Below are positions 1-9,247 of a stretch of DNA of 64,000 bases, piece after piece. Below the pieces are notes generated by a model, which saw nothing but the letters and a program-made list of their open reading frames with translations, was not told where the DNA came from and made no database searches. The stretch's first letter is position 1. The number at the start of each line of letters is the position of its first letter. The stretch comes from Coprococcus_C hominis (GTDB taxonomy: Bacteria > Bacillota > Clostridia > Lachnospirales > Lachnospiraceae), in NCBI RefSeq assembly GCF_020687505.1, contig NZ_JAJEQT010000001.1; one strand, written 5' to 3'. The position numbers were made by a program, and so were the translations under genes.

Positions 1-843
1 GAGGTCACATATCTGGATGTGGATATATACGGACGTGTGAATCCGGTACAGGTGGAGCGGGCAATCCGGAAGGATACGATTTTAATATCCGTGATGTTTG
101 CAAACAATGAGATTGGAACGATACAGCCGATCGGTGAGATCGGAGCAATCGCCAGACGGCACAATGTATTATTTCATACGGATGCGGTGCAGGCGTATGG
201 ACAGATTCCAATTGACGTTGCATGCCTGCAGGTCGATCTGCTTACTGCGAGCGGACACAAATTCCGCGGACCAAAGGGAACCGGTTTTTTATATATGCGG
301 GAAGGGGTGCGTCTGCAAAGTCTGATCCACGGTGGGGCGCAGGAACAGGGACTTCGGGCAGGCACAGAAAATGTACCCGGTATCGTCGGACTTGCGACCG
401 CCGCATACATTGCGGATGCAGCGATGGAACAGCGGATGCAGTATGAAATCCAGATCCGTGATTATATGATCGGTGAACTGCTTACAACGATTCCGTACAG
501 CCAGTTAAATGGACACCCGGAGCAAAGACTTCCAAACAATATCAATGTGTCCTTTCAGTTCGTTGATGGTGGATCACTGCTTGTCATGCTGGATACGCTT
601 GGTATCTGTGCCTCCGGTGGATCGGCATGCACATCTGCATCGAAAAAACCGTCCCATGTATTAAAGGCAATCGGACTTTCTGACGAGCTGGCACGCGGCA
701 CGATACGGCTGACAATCGGGGAAGAGACAACAAAAAAGGATGCAGACTATGTGATTGACTGCATCCGGGAACTCGTCGGGGGACTGCGGGAACAGTCGCC
801 TTTTTATGAAGATTACCGGTCACGTATGTACGCGCCAGATTAA
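1..843 (+). CDS. Cysteine desulfurase, NifS/IscS family (5' end outside window)
   Basis: PLP-dependent aminotransferase-fold enzyme that removes sulfur from L-cysteine as a persulfide for Fe-S cluster assembly or tRNA thiolation. The reading frame is open from base 1, so the N-terminal part lies upstream. Visible hallmarks are the PLP-lysine motif SGHK (Lys codon 259-261), the HTDAVQA cofactor segment, the RAGTENV motif and the catalytic Cys in GGSACTS (Cys codon 628-630) on the mobile loop. The C-terminal segment RGTIRLTIGEETT is typical of the family. It ends 4 bp inside the convergent PHP phosphatase gene. Whether it is the IscS-type housekeeping enzyme or a tRNA-dedicated paralogue cannot be decided without the upstream neighbour (nifU/iscU or thiI). 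Confidence 0.93.
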   Translation, partial: EVTYLDVDIYGRVNPVQVERAIRKDTILISVMFANNEIGTIQPIGEIGAIARRHNVLFHTDAVQAYGQIPIDVACLQVDLLTASGHKFRGPKGTGFLYMREGVRLQSLIHGGAQEQGLRAGTENVPGIVGLATAAYIADAAMEQRMQYEIQIRDYMIGELLTTIPYSQLNGHPEQRLPNNINVSFQFVDGGSLLVMLDTLGICASGGSACTSASKKPSHVLKAIGLSDELARGTIRLTIGEETTKKDADYVIDCIRELVGGLREQSPFYEDYRSRMYAPD

Positions 844-1661
844 GGAATTTTATGGAATTCTGGTTTGCGTTCTTTGAATGTCGTATAGTAACGGAAACCG
901 TGGGAGAGCAGCAGCTCTCTTGCAACATCAAAGCCATAGCCAATATGCTCCGCATGATGCGCGTCGCTTCCGACTGTGATGATTTCTCCGCCGGCGTCCT
1001 TGTACATTTTCAGGATATCTGTATGAGGATGCGGGAAGGAGAGACCGCGGTATAAGCTTCCGGTATTGATCTCAATACCCTGACCACGGGCGACAAGAAT
1101 CTGAAACAGCTCTTCAAAGATATCTGCATAATTGCGAATATCAAAAAGATCTGCCTTCGTCTTTCCGTAGCGCACGATATAATCAAGGTGTCCGCATACA
1201 TTGAAGTTATCAAATTCTTTTACACAGGCAAGCAGCGTTTCAAAATAATGACGGTAGGCAGTCAGGTCATCTTTCCCTTCAAAATATTCCGGGTAATATG
1301 GATCCATGCCGTCGACGACATGCAGGCTGCATATAATAAAATCCAGTTCCGGGTGTGCCTGCACGAATGTGTTTAATTTTTTCGTTGTCGATGGCATCAC
1401 GCCAAGTTCCACACCCACGCGAAGATCAAACTCCGGGACAAGCTTCTCAGAAAGAGCGTGGTAAGTGCGATAGTAGGAATCCAGATCTAAATCAAAATCC
1501 ACGTCCGGTTCCTCAGGCCGGACCGGGAAATCCATGTCATAATGATCTGTAACGCAGAGGGCAGACAAGCCTTTTTCTTTTGCGGAGGCGATCACTGCCT
1601 GCATTGGTTCGTCACAGTCACTGGAAAAATCCGTATGAAAATGATAATCGGGAAATAGCAT
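840..1661 (-). CDS. hisJ: Histidinol-phosphatase, PHP family (HisJ/HisK-like)
   Basis: 273-residue PHP-domain metallophosphoesterase predicted to dephosphorylate L-histidinol phosphate in histidine biosynthesis. The metal-binding pattern is clear: DYHFHTDFSSD at the N-terminus, VTDHYD near residue 40, a Glu in GVELG, CSLHVVDG, CGHLDYI, and the C-terminal GSDAHH. Length fits the family (about 260-290). The start is ATG at 1661 with AGGAGG about 8 nt upstream on the minus strand. It stands alone, convergent with the cysteine desulfurase (4-bp overlap), with no other his gene near. The PHP fold is certain; the exact substrate is inferred, since related PHP proteins act on other phosphomonoesters. 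Confidence 0.85.
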   Translation of the reverse strand: MLFPDYHFHTDFSSDCDEPMQAVIASAKEKGLSALCVTDHYDMDFPVRPEEPDVDFDLDLDSYYRTYHALSEKLVPEFDLRVGVELGVMPSTTKKLNTFVQAHPELDFIICSLHVVDGMDPYYPEYFEGKDDLTAYRHYFETLLACVKEFDNFNVCGHLDYIVRYGKTKADLFDIRNYADIFEELFQILVARGQGIEINTGSLYRGLSFPHPHTDILKMYKDAGGEIITVGSDAHHAEHIGYGFDVARELLLSHGFRYYTTFKERKPEFHKIP

Positions 1662-1804
1662 GGTTTAATCCTCCTGTAAAATATAATGCATAAAATACTA
1701 TGATTTCACGAAAGCTATGATTGCTAATTATAACGTATAATCTTATAAAATCCAATAAATTTGGAAAATCACGCACTTTTTGAAAAAAATTACAAAAAAT
1801 AGTC

Positions 1805-1833
1805 TTGAATTTTACTATAAAAGAAGTTATGAT
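1805..1833 (+). promoter_or_regulatory. Sigma-A type promoter of gap
   Basis: TTGAAT (1805-1810), a 17-nt spacer and TATGAT (1828-1833), in an AT-rich stretch about 80 nt before the gap start. It sits upstream of the most codon-biased gene of the window, which fits a strong constitutive promoter. Prediction from consensus only. Confidence 0.7.
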
Positions 1834-1914
1834 ATTTGATGTAAGTTTTTAGATGAATTACTGCAGCCATGCAGTATTTAAATCTTAATAATTAAAACTT
1901 AGGAGGATTAAAAA

Positions 1915-2937
1915 ATGGCAGTAAAAGTAGCAATTAATGGTTTTGGACGTATCGGACGTCTTGCATTCAGACAGATGTTTGACGCAGAAGGTTATGAAGT
2001 AGTTGCAATCAACGACTTGACAAAGCCTTCTATGCTTGCTCACCTTTTGAAGTATGATTCATCACAGGGTAAGTATCAGTATGCAGATCAGGTTTCTGCT
2101 GATGATGAAGCAGGTACAATCACAGTTTGTGGTAAGACACTTAAGATCTATGCTGAGGCAGATGCTAAGAATCTTCCATGGGGAGAGCTTGATGTAGACG
2201 TTGTACTTGAGTGTACAGGTTTCTATGTATCAAAGGCTAAGTCACAGGCTCATATCGATGCAGGTGCTAAGAAGGTAGTTATTTCAGCTCCAGCTGGTAA
2301 CGATCTTCCTACAATCGTATATAGCGTAAACGAGAACACACTTACAGCAGATGACAAGATCATCTCTGCAGCTTCTTGTACAACAAACTGTCTTGCTCCT
2401 ATGGCTAAGGCACTTAACGATTACGCTCCAATCCAGTCAGGTATCATGTCAACAATCCACGCTTACACAGGTGATCAGATGGTACTTGATGGACCACACA
2501 GAAAGGGTGATTTCAGACGTGCTCGTGCAGCAGCTGTAAACATCGTTCCTAACTCAACAGGTGCAGCTAAGGCTATCGGTCTTGTTATCCCAGAGCTTAA
2601 TGGAAAGCTCATCGGTTCTGCACAGAGAGTTCCTGTACCTACAGGTTCTACAACAATTCTTACAGCAGTTGTTAAGGGTAAGGACGTAACTAAGGAAGGC
2701 ATCAACGCTGCTATGAAGGCTGCAGCTTCTGAGTCTTATGGTTACAATGAGGAGCAGATCGTATCTTCAGATATCGTTGGTATGAGATATGGTTCACTCT
2801 TCGATGCTACACAGACAATGGTAGCTCAGATCGCTGACGATCTGTACGAGGTTCAGGTTGTTTCTTGGTATGATAACGAGAACTCATACACAAGCCAGAT
2901 GGTTAGAACAATCAAGTACTTCGCTGAGTTGGCTTAA
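1915..2937 (+). CDS. gap: Glyceraldehyde-3-phosphate dehydrogenase
   Basis: 340-residue NAD-dependent enzyme of lower glycolysis, converting glyceraldehyde-3-phosphate and phosphate to 1,3-bisphosphoglycerate. The N-terminal Rossmann motif INGFGRIGR, the catalytic Cys155 in SCTTNCLAP and the terminal WYDNENSYTSQMV segment are present, and length is normal. ATG follows an AGGAGG site. Codon use is strikingly restricted (CTT, GCT, CCT/CCA, AAG, GGT; almost no CCG or GCG), unlike most neighbours, as expected for a very highly expressed gene. First gene of gap-pgk-tpiA, separated from pgk by a hairpin that may lower downstream transcription. Confidence 0.98.
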   Translation: MAVKVAINGFGRIGRLAFRQMFDAEGYEVVAINDLTKPSMLAHLLKYDSSQGKYQYADQVSADDEAGTITVCGKTLKIYAEADAKNLPWGELDVDVVLECTGFYVSKAKSQAHIDAGAKKVVISAPAGNDLPTIVYSVNENTLTADDKIISAASCTTNCLAPMAKALNDYAPIQSGIMSTIHAYTGDQMVLDGPHRKGDFRRARAAAVNIVPNSTGAAKAIGLVIPELNGKLIGSAQRVPVPTGSTTILTAVVKGKDVTKEGINAAMKAAASESYGYNEEQIVSSDIVGMRYGSLFDATQTMVAQIADDLYEVQVVSWYDNENSYTSQMVRTIKYFAELA

Positions 2938-2967
2938 TTTAGTCAGACTCTTTTAGAGAAGACCTAC

Positions 2968-3005
2968 AAGGGTCCGGTCTTAATTGGACCGGGCCCTTAT
3001 TTTTA
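2968..3005 (+). terminator. Intrinsic terminator/attenuator between gap and pgk
   Basis: A roughly 12-bp stem (AAGGGTCCGGTC pairing with GACCGGGCCCTT, one G-U) with a short AT loop and then ATTTTTAT. It lies inside the gap-pgk-tpiA cluster, so it probably gives partial termination and a gap-rich transcript. No clear new promoter fits in the 28 bases before pgk. Confidence 0.8.
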
Positions 3006-3033
3006 TCATTTCAAAATCCAGGAGGAATTTATA

Positions 3034-4248
3034 ATGTCATTAAATAAGAAATCCGTTGATGATATCAACGTAAAGGGACTTCGTGTTCTTTGCAGATGCG
3101 ACTTTAACGTACCTTTGAAGAACGGCGAGATTACAGACGAGAATCGTCTGGTTGCAGCTCTTCCAACAATCAAGAAGCTGATCGCTGATGGCGGTAAGGT
3201 TATCCTTTGCTCTCACCTTGGAAAGGTTAAGACAGAGGAAGACAAGCAGACAAAGACTCTTGCACCAGTTGCAAAGAGACTGACAGAGCTTCTTGGACAG
3301 GAAGTAAAGTTTGTACCAAGCTTAGAGGTTGTTGACGATACAGTTCGTGCAGCTGTAGACGCTATGAAGGATGGCGAGGTTATCCTTCTTGAGAATACAC
3401 GTTTCAGAGCAGAAGAGACAAAGAACGGAGAGGCTTTCTCTAAGGATCTTGCAAGCATCTGTGACGTATTCGTAAACGATGCATTTGGTACAGCACACAG
3501 AGCACACTGCTCAAACGTTGGTGTAGCTGCACTTGTTGATACAGCTGTTGTTGGATATCTGATGCAGAAGGAAATCGATTTCCTCGGAAATGCAGTTGAG
3601 AATCCTGTAAGACCTTTCGTTGCTATCCTTGGTGGTGCAAAGGTTGCTGATAAGCTGAACGTTATCTCTAACCTTCTTGAGAAGTGCGATACACTCATCA
3701 TCGGTGGTGGTATGGCTTACACATTCCTCAAGGCTAAGGGATATGAGATCGGTAAGTCACTTGTTGACGAGACAAAGCTTGACTACTGTAAGGAAATGAT
3801 GGAGAAGGCTGAGAAGCTTGGCAAGAAGCTTCTGCTTCCAGTAGACTCTGTTATGATCGACGATTTCCCTAACCCAATTGACGATCCTACAATCGCTACA
3901 ACTATCTGCGATGCAGACAAGATGGATGCATCTAAGGAAGGCTGCGATATCGGACCTAAGACAATCGAGCTTTACTCAGAGGCTGTTAAGACAGCTAAGA
4001 CAGTTGTATGGAACGGACCTATGGGTGTATTCGAGAACCCGGTTCTTGCAACAGGTACAAAGGCAGTTGCAGCAGCACTTGCTGAGACAGACGCTACAAC
4101 AATCATCGGTGGTGGTGATTCTGCAGCAGCTGTTAACCAGCTTGGCTATGGCGACAAGATGAGCCACATCTCAACAGGTGGTGGAGCTTCACTTGAGTTC
4201 TTGGAAGGTAAGGAACTGCCAGGTGTTGCAGCAGCTAACGATAAGTAA
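3034..4248 (+). CDS. pgk: Phosphoglycerate kinase
   Basis: 404-residue enzyme that transfers the acyl phosphate of 1,3-bisphosphoglycerate to ADP, the first ATP-yielding step of glycolysis. Family landmarks: RCDFNVPLK (substrate loop), SHLGK, ENTRF, the nucleotide-binding FVAILGGAKVADK, VWNGPMGVFE and the C-terminal GGGDSAAAV with HISTGGGASLEFLEGK. Length is normal. ATG with AGGAGG 9 nt upstream. It follows the gap terminator and precedes tpiA by 23 bp, so the latter two are probably co-transcribed. Codon use is as biased as in gap. Confidence 0.98.
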   Translation: MSLNKKSVDDINVKGLRVLCRCDFNVPLKNGEITDENRLVAALPTIKKLIADGGKVILCSHLGKVKTEEDKQTKTLAPVAKRLTELLGQEVKFVPSLEVVDDTVRAAVDAMKDGEVILLENTRFRAEETKNGEAFSKDLASICDVFVNDAFGTAHRAHCSNVGVAALVDTAVVGYLMQKEIDFLGNAVENPVRPFVAILGGAKVADKLNVISNLLEKCDTLIIGGGMAYTFLKAKGYEIGKSLVDETKLDYCKEMMEKAEKLGKKLLLPVDSVMIDDFPNPIDDPTIATTICDADKMDASKEGCDIGPKTIELYSEAVKTAKTVVWNGPMGVFENPVLATGTKAVAAALAETDATTIIGGGDSAAAVNQLGYGDKMSHISTGGGASLEFLEGKELPGVAAANDK

Positions 4249-4271
4249 TTATATTTAAGGAGATAAAAGAA

Positions 4272-5018
4272 ATGGCAAGAAAGAGAATTATTGCAGGTAA
4301 CTGGAAGATGAACATGACTCCATCAGAGGCTGTAAAGCTTGTTGAGGAGTTAAAGCCATTAGTAGTAAATGATGATGTAGATGTAGTTTACTGTGTACCA
4401 GCCATCGACATCGTTCCTGTTGTTGAGGCTGTTAAGGGCACAAACGTACAGGTTGGTGCTGAGAACTTCTACATCGAGGACAAGGGTGCTTACACAGGTG
4501 AGATCAGTGCACCAATGCTTGTAGATGCAGGCGTGAAGTATGTAATCATCGGACATTCAGAGCGTCGTGAGTACTTCAAGGAAGACGATGCATTCTTGAA
4601 CAAGAAGGTTAAGAAGGCAATCGCTTCCGGACTTACACCAATCCTTTGCTGCGGTGAGACACTGGAGCAGAGAGAGATGGGCGTAACAATGGATTGGATC
4701 AGACTTCAGATCAAATCTGACCTTGCAGGCGTTGCAGCAGATGATGTAAAGAACCTTGTAATTGCTTATGAGCCAATCTGGGCAATCGGTACAGGTAAGA
4801 CAGCTACATCTGATCAAGCTGAGGAAGTATGTAAGGGTATCCGTGAACTCATCGCTGAGGTTTATGACACAGATACAGCAGAGGCAGTTCGTATTCAGTA
4901 TGGCGGTTCTATGAACGCTGGCAATGCGAAGGAACTTCTTGCAAAGCCAAACATCGATGGTGGTTTGATCGGTGGTGCTTCTCTGAAGGCTGAGTTTGGT
5001 CAGGTTGTAAATGCATAA
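4272..5018 (+). CDS. tpiA: Triose-phosphate isomerase
   Basis: 248-residue TIM barrel interconverting dihydroxyacetone phosphate and glyceraldehyde-3-phosphate. Catalytic residues are visible: Lys in GNWKMN, His in IIGHSERR, Glu in AYEPIWAIGTGK, plus the C-terminal phosphate-binding GGASL loop. Start ATG follows AAGGAGAT. Last gene of the glycolytic operon; a strong intrinsic terminator follows within 80 nt. The codon bias of gap and pgk continues. Confidence 0.98.
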   Translation: MARKRIIAGNWKMNMTPSEAVKLVEELKPLVVNDDVDVVYCVPAIDIVPVVEAVKGTNVQVGAENFYIEDKGAYTGEISAPMLVDAGVKYVIIGHSERREYFKEDDAFLNKKVKKAIASGLTPILCCGETLEQREMGVTMDWIRLQIKSDLAGVAADDVKNLVIAYEPIWAIGTGKTATSDQAEEVCKGIRELIAEVYDTDTAEAVRIQYGGSMNAGNAKELLAKPNIDGGLIGGASLKAEFGQVVNA

Positions 5019-5055
5019 TAAGTATTGATATACTTTGGTATTGATGTATAAACAG

Positions 5056-5095
5056 ACTGTCTGTTCACATGTATGTGTGAGCAGGCAGTTTTTTT
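5056..5095 (+). terminator. Intrinsic terminator after tpiA
   Basis: 14-bp stem, left arm 5056-5069 and right arm 5076-5089 with two G-U pairs, 6-nt loop, followed by a run of T. Closes the gap-pgk-tpiA operon. Confidence 0.88.
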
Positions 5096-5209
5096 GTAAA
5101 TGATTTGTAAATCCTATAATTTGGACGAGAAATCTGAGAATAGATGTGTTAAGATAAGAATATCTGGGAATCGAAATTCCTATTTTGTGGATAAGTAAGG
5201 GGAACAGAT

Positions 5210-5872
5210 ATGCAGAAGACAAGAATTTTAATCGTAGAAGATGAGACAGCAATCGCGAAAATGATTGCGATGAATCTTCGCGTGGCAAATTATGATGCGG
5301 TAATCTATGAAGATGGTGCAGAAGCGGCAAAGGGCTTAGAACAGGATCATGCATATGACCTTGCGTTGTTAGATGTAATGGTTCCGGGCATGGATGGATT
5401 TACATTGCTTCCGATCGTGCGGGAGTATGGAATTCCGGTTATCTTCCTGACAGCGAAGGATGATCTGGCGTCGAAGATCCAGGGCTTAAAAGGCGGTGCG
5501 GAAGATTATATTGTAAAGCCATTCGAAGTACTGGAGCTTCTGGTACGGATTGAGAAGGTGCTTGCCCGTACAAAGCCAGAAGAGCATACATTATCGGTGC
5601 TGAATCTGGAGATTGACTTCGAACAGCATACCGTCCGGCAGGATGGCAAAGAAGTATCACTAAAACCGATGGAATTTGAACTTCTGGCAGTACTTGCCAG
5701 GAACAAAAACCGTGCGATATCCAGGGAGAATCTGCTTCGCATGGTCTGGGGCGTCGAATATATGGGTGAGACACGTACCGTGGATGTTCATATCGGACAG
5801 CTTCGGAAGAAGCTGAATCTGGCAGAGCATATTAAGACTGTATCAAAGCTCGGATACAGATTGGAGGAGTAA
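5210..5872 (+). CDS. OmpR/PhoB-family response regulator
   Basis: 220-residue two-component response regulator. The receiver domain (1-115) has the acidic pair in VEDET, phospho-acceptor Asp55 in LLDVMVPGMDGF, Thr in FLTAKDD and Lys in IVKPF. The C-terminal winged helix (about 125-219) ends with the typical RTVDVHIGQLRKKL and KLGYRLEE. ATG is preceded by AAGGGGA. One nt separates it from the histidine kinase, so the two are a translationally coupled pair. The signal is unknown; the downstream lipoprotein and ABC module are candidate targets. It is distinct from the PhoP-like regulator at 41275. Confidence 0.93.
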   Translation: MQKTRILIVEDETAIAKMIAMNLRVANYDAVIYEDGAEAAKGLEQDHAYDLALLDVMVPGMDGFTLLPIVREYGIPVIFLTAKDDLASKIQGLKGGAEDYIVKPFEVLELLVRIEKVLARTKPEEHTLSVLNLEIDFEQHTVRQDGKEVSLKPMEFELLAVLARNKNRAISRENLLRMVWGVEYMGETRTVDVHIGQLRKKLNLAEHIKTVSKLGYRLEE

Positions 5873-5873
5873 G

Positions 5874-7295
5874 TTGAAACTTCAAACATGGATTACATGG
5901 CTTTGCTGTATGGCAGTTTTAATTGCAACAATCATCGTAGATGTGCTTGTATGGAATGTTGAGCGGAAAAATATTATAAGTGAGGCGACTTCAAATGCCT
6001 TAAATGAGATGTATTCTCTTGCGGATGCGTATAATCAGACGTTTGAGCGAAGTCAGTTTACAAGTAACTCGGATGAAGTTATGGATATACAGCTACAGTA
6101 TTTCTTCAAGACAAGATTGGATGAATACACAATCTGTGTCCGCTATCAGGAGATAGATGGAACTTTGGTCAATGATGCCGAGCACGGGTATTTTGTATAT
6201 AATCATACGGTTCTTTCTCTGGATGATGTTGAGAATAACGATTATAATTCGATTGCGAATGAAACGATTTCCTATGGAACGCTACACTATCAGGATTCCG
6301 AATATCTAATCTGTAAATATACGACGAAAAACAGATTAAGCATCTATCATCTGACGTGCATTGATTATGCAAAGGATAAACTTCGAAATCTGACGATGTA
6401 TATGATTGTAATCACATTTAGTGTTATGGTTGTAATGAGTATCATTGTCGCGTTGATTCTCCGGCATAGTCTTCGTTCACTCAAGGAACTGAACGCGACA
6501 GCCGCGGATATTGCGAAGGGAAATTATGACAAGCGTGTGAATGTCAGAGGGAAAAATGAAATTGCGACACTTGGTACGACTTTTAACCAGATGGCGGAAG
6601 CTGTCGAGACACGTACAAAGTCATTGGAGGAATCGGAACGGCAGAAGACGCTTTTCATGGGGAATCTGACACATGAGCTGAAAACTCCGCTTGCCGCAAT
6701 CTCCGGGTATGCGCAGACCTTGCTTACCGTGCGGCTGGATGAGGCGGATGAAGCTGAGGCACTTGGCTATATCGACGAGGAATGCAAGCGGCTTGAACGC
6801 TTGTCGAAGAAGATGCTGCGCCTGTTGGAACTTGATACGGAGCAGAAGCTGGAATTGCATGAGATTCCGGTCAGACAGCTCTTTGAACAGACGGGGCGTT
6901 TGTGCCGGAAGCTGCTAGAGACAAAAGGTGTCACGCTTCAGTATGAGGAACACGGTGAGTGTTTCCTGGTGGAGGAAGATCTGATGACCGAAGTGCTTGT
7001 GAATCTCGTGGATAACGCCAATAAGGCAAGCAAGCAGGGAGATACGATCCGGTTGATTGCGAATGATCATCAGATTCTGGTGCAGGATACAGGATGCGGA
7101 ATTCCGGAAGAGGAGCAAAAGAAGATTCTGGAGCCTTTTTATATGATTGACAAATCGCGCAGCCGGAAGAACGGCGGTGCCGGGCTGGGACTGGCGCTTA
7201 CGGCATTAATCCTGAAACGGCATGATGTGACATTGGCAATCGAGAGTGAGGAAGGAAAAGGCACGACAATGATTTTGAATTTTCCGGTAGGCTAG
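5874..7295 (+). CDS. Sensor histidine kinase (HAMP-HisKA-HATPase)
   Basis: 473-residue membrane kinase, partner of the preceding regulator. Segments in order: N-terminal transmembrane helix (about 6-27), an extracytoplasmic sensor of about 145 residues without a recognised motif, a second helix (about 173-195), HAMP (about 197-250), dimerisation domain with phospho-acceptor His267 in THELKTPLAAIS, and an ATPase domain with N box NLVDNANKA, G1 DTGCGIPEE and G2 GAGLGLAL. I accept TTG at 5874 as start: GGAGGA lies 4-5 nt upstream, it directly follows the regulator stop, and the first helix would be cut by any later start. The ligand is not predictable. Confidence 0.93.
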   Translation: MKLQTWITWLCCMAVLIATIIVDVLVWNVERKNIISEATSNALNEMYSLADAYNQTFERSQFTSNSDEVMDIQLQYFFKTRLDEYTICVRYQEIDGTLVNDAEHGYFVYNHTVLSLDDVENNDYNSIANETISYGTLHYQDSEYLICKYTTKNRLSIYHLTCIDYAKDKLRNLTMYMIVITFSVMVVMSIIVALILRHSLRSLKELNATAADIAKGNYDKRVNVRGKNEIATLGTTFNQMAEAVETRTKSLEESERQKTLFMGNLTHELKTPLAAISGYAQTLLTVRLDEADEAEALGYIDEECKRLERLSKKMLRLLELDTEQKLELHEIPVRQLFEQTGRLCRKLLETKGVTLQYEEHGECFLVEEDLMTEVLVNLVDNANKASKQGDTIRLIANDHQILVQDTGCGIPEEEQKKILEPFYMIDKSRSRKNGGAGLGLALTALILKRHDVTLAIESEEGKGTTMILNFPVG

Positions 7296-7387
7296 TTCGG
7301 GTGAGATGGCGATAATATTTTGATATGTCGCACTTGTTGATATGTATGAGCATAATTCTAATATATGATATTGGTAATTGGTTGAAT

Positions 7388-7429
7388 AAATGGCATATTG
7401 GGAGGGTTCCTCCGGATATGCCATTTTTT
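7388..7429 (+). terminator. Intrinsic terminator after the two-component pair
   Basis: AAATGGCATAT (7388-7398) pairs with ATATGCCATTT (7416-7426); the 17-nt loop can form a small inner GGAGG/CCTCC helix, followed by T. The rest of the gap to 7595 shows no convincing promoter. Confidence 0.85.
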
Positions 7430-7594
7430 ATGAATTTACAATTTGTTTAAATAATGATGAATACTCGATGTGGTATGAAGTGTTAACATAACATCAACAT
7501 ACAGAGAAACATATTTATCATGCTTAAAAGCCAGATAAATATCATTGAAACTCACTAAAACTAATAGTAAGAAGAGCAGAAAGGAATAACAACC

Positions 7595-9226
7595 ATGAGA
7601 AAATATAAACGTATTGCAAGTATCTTCGTTGCAGCCACACTTACCGCATCATTATTTGCGGGGTGCCAGAAGAGTCCGGAGAAAGAAATCGTATCGAATA
7701 AAGACATGGATAATATGATCGAGCAGGCACAGGATACGCAGTCGTCAACAACCGAGGTTGCGGAGGTTGCCAAGGATTATGATACCTATCAGACTGATAT
7801 CAAGGATGACAGCCTGCATGTGACAGTCCATGCGGACGCACAGGTAGATATCCCGGATACGAGTCAGTTGTCAATCTTCCGTGTACAGCAGATGCAGTTT
7901 GATCAGGCGTTTCTCGATCAGGTACGGACTACTTTATTTGGAGAGCAGACATTGTATGACGGAACCTGCTTGAGTCAGTTGACAAAAGCGGATTATGAGT
8001 CCGAGATTCAGGCCGGAAAAGATGACATTGCGGAAATTCAAAACAATAACTTATATTCGGATGATGATAAAGAGGTTATGATACAGGAGCGGCAGTCTAA
8101 CATTGATGAATGTCAGGCAAAGTATGAGACTGCACCAGAAGCAATCAACTATACCGGCAGTCCATCGGATAATCAGATTCACAGTATTTCAGAGCTTGTA
8201 TCAAACAATCCATCCAATGAATATTATTCATGGCAGAGTGAATTTGATGGTGCAAATGCCAGTATCTTTTACGGAATCAACGATGCTTCCAATGGTTCAT
8301 ATCAGTCACTGTATCTGCAGAACAATGAGAACTATGGAAATCTGATCCGATATCGAAGCTCAAAACTTGGATATATTAATGTTGGTTCCTCTGTTATGAG
8401 TGGTGGAAATTACTCAGATGCAGTACCGGAAGAATATAAGTTTGCAATGGAGGAAGCACACTGGGTATGGCCGGCAGATGAGGATATGCCGATTGACAAA
8501 ATCAGCGAAGAAAGCGGTATGGCAAAAGAGGATTTCATCGAGAATACGAAAGATGTGACAACGATTTCCGAAGCGGATGCCAGACAGAAGGCAGAAGATC
8601 TGTTGCAGTCTTTAGGGATGCATGATTTTACATATTATAGCGGTGGACTTGTCACGGAAGTGACAGAGTATAACAAAATTGAAGCCCTGCGTCAGAGCCT
8701 TGGTGGAGCTCCATATCGAACAGTCTATGCTTTCCGGTATCAGCGATGTATCGATGGTGTTTTCGTAAACAACGACGGTGGAAGCAAGATCGTTGATGAA
8801 TGGCAGGGAGATACTTATAACAAAAAATTATGGTCGAGCGAAGATGTAGTAGTCTTCGTAGATGACGATGGCATCGTTGGATTTGATTATCTTGTTCCAC
8901 TGGAAGTTACCGATACGGTTGTAGAAAAATCAACATTGAAGAACTTTGATGAGGTCAAGGATATCTTTGAACAGATGGCAATTACAATGAATGCGGTGAA
9001 TTCGGAAGAGGCAAGTGACGGAAATGTAACGATTGATATTGATTCTGTGAAGCTTCGCTATACAAGAATCAGCGAGAAAGACAGCTTTGATACCGGACTT
9101 TTGGTTCCGGTCTGGGATTTTATCGGAACAAAAACAGACCAATATGGATATGAGGTTCAAAACGCAGTTATTATGTCCATCAATGCGATTGATGGTTCGG
9201 TGATTGACCGAAGTCTTGGGTATTAG
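7595..9226 (+). CDS. Large surface lipoprotein (DUF6034-like, function unknown)
   Basis: 543-residue predicted lipoprotein. Residues 1-23 form a signal peptide ending in the lipobox LFAGC, so Cys23 would be lipidated and the rest exposed outside the membrane. No catalytic motif is evident; the body is acidic and mixed alpha/beta, and the C-terminus is SINAIDGSVIDRSLGY. From memory it resembles Lachnospiraceae lipoproteins annotated DUF6034; this is not verified. ATG with a weak AGAAAGGAA site. It lies behind a two-component system and in front of an ABC module, so a role as sensor or substrate-binding partner is possible but only inferred. A fragment matching its own C-terminus follows at once. 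Confidence 0.8.
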   Translation: MRKYKRIASIFVAATLTASLFAGCQKSPEKEIVSNKDMDNMIEQAQDTQSSTTEVAEVAKDYDTYQTDIKDDSLHVTVHADAQVDIPDTSQLSIFRVQQMQFDQAFLDQVRTTLFGEQTLYDGTCLSQLTKADYESEIQAGKDDIAEIQNNNLYSDDDKEVMIQERQSNIDECQAKYETAPEAINYTGSPSDNQIHSISELVSNNPSNEYYSWQSEFDGANASIFYGINDASNGSYQSLYLQNNENYGNLIRYRSSKLGYINVGSSVMSGGNYSDAVPEEYKFAMEEAHWVWPADEDMPIDKISEESGMAKEDFIENTKDVTTISEADARQKAEDLLQSLGMHDFTYYSGGLVTEVTEYNKIEALRQSLGGAPYRTVYAFRYQRCIDGVFVNNDGGSKIVDEWQGDTYNKKLWSSEDVVVFVDDDGIVGFDYLVPLEVTDTVVEKSTLKNFDEVKDIFEQMAITMNAVNSEEASDGNVTIDIDSVKLRYTRISEKDSFDTGLLVPVWDFIGTKTDQYGYEVQNAVIMSINAIDGSVIDRSLGY

Positions 9227-9247
9227 AAAACGAAAAAAATGGGATTT

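Noticed and set aside
4557..5354. Long minus-strand open frame over tpiA and the response regulator start
   Set aside because: It lies antisense to a certain gene, has no SD, and its product is Leu/Ser/Cys-rich without motifs; codon bias in tpiA removes stops on the other strand.
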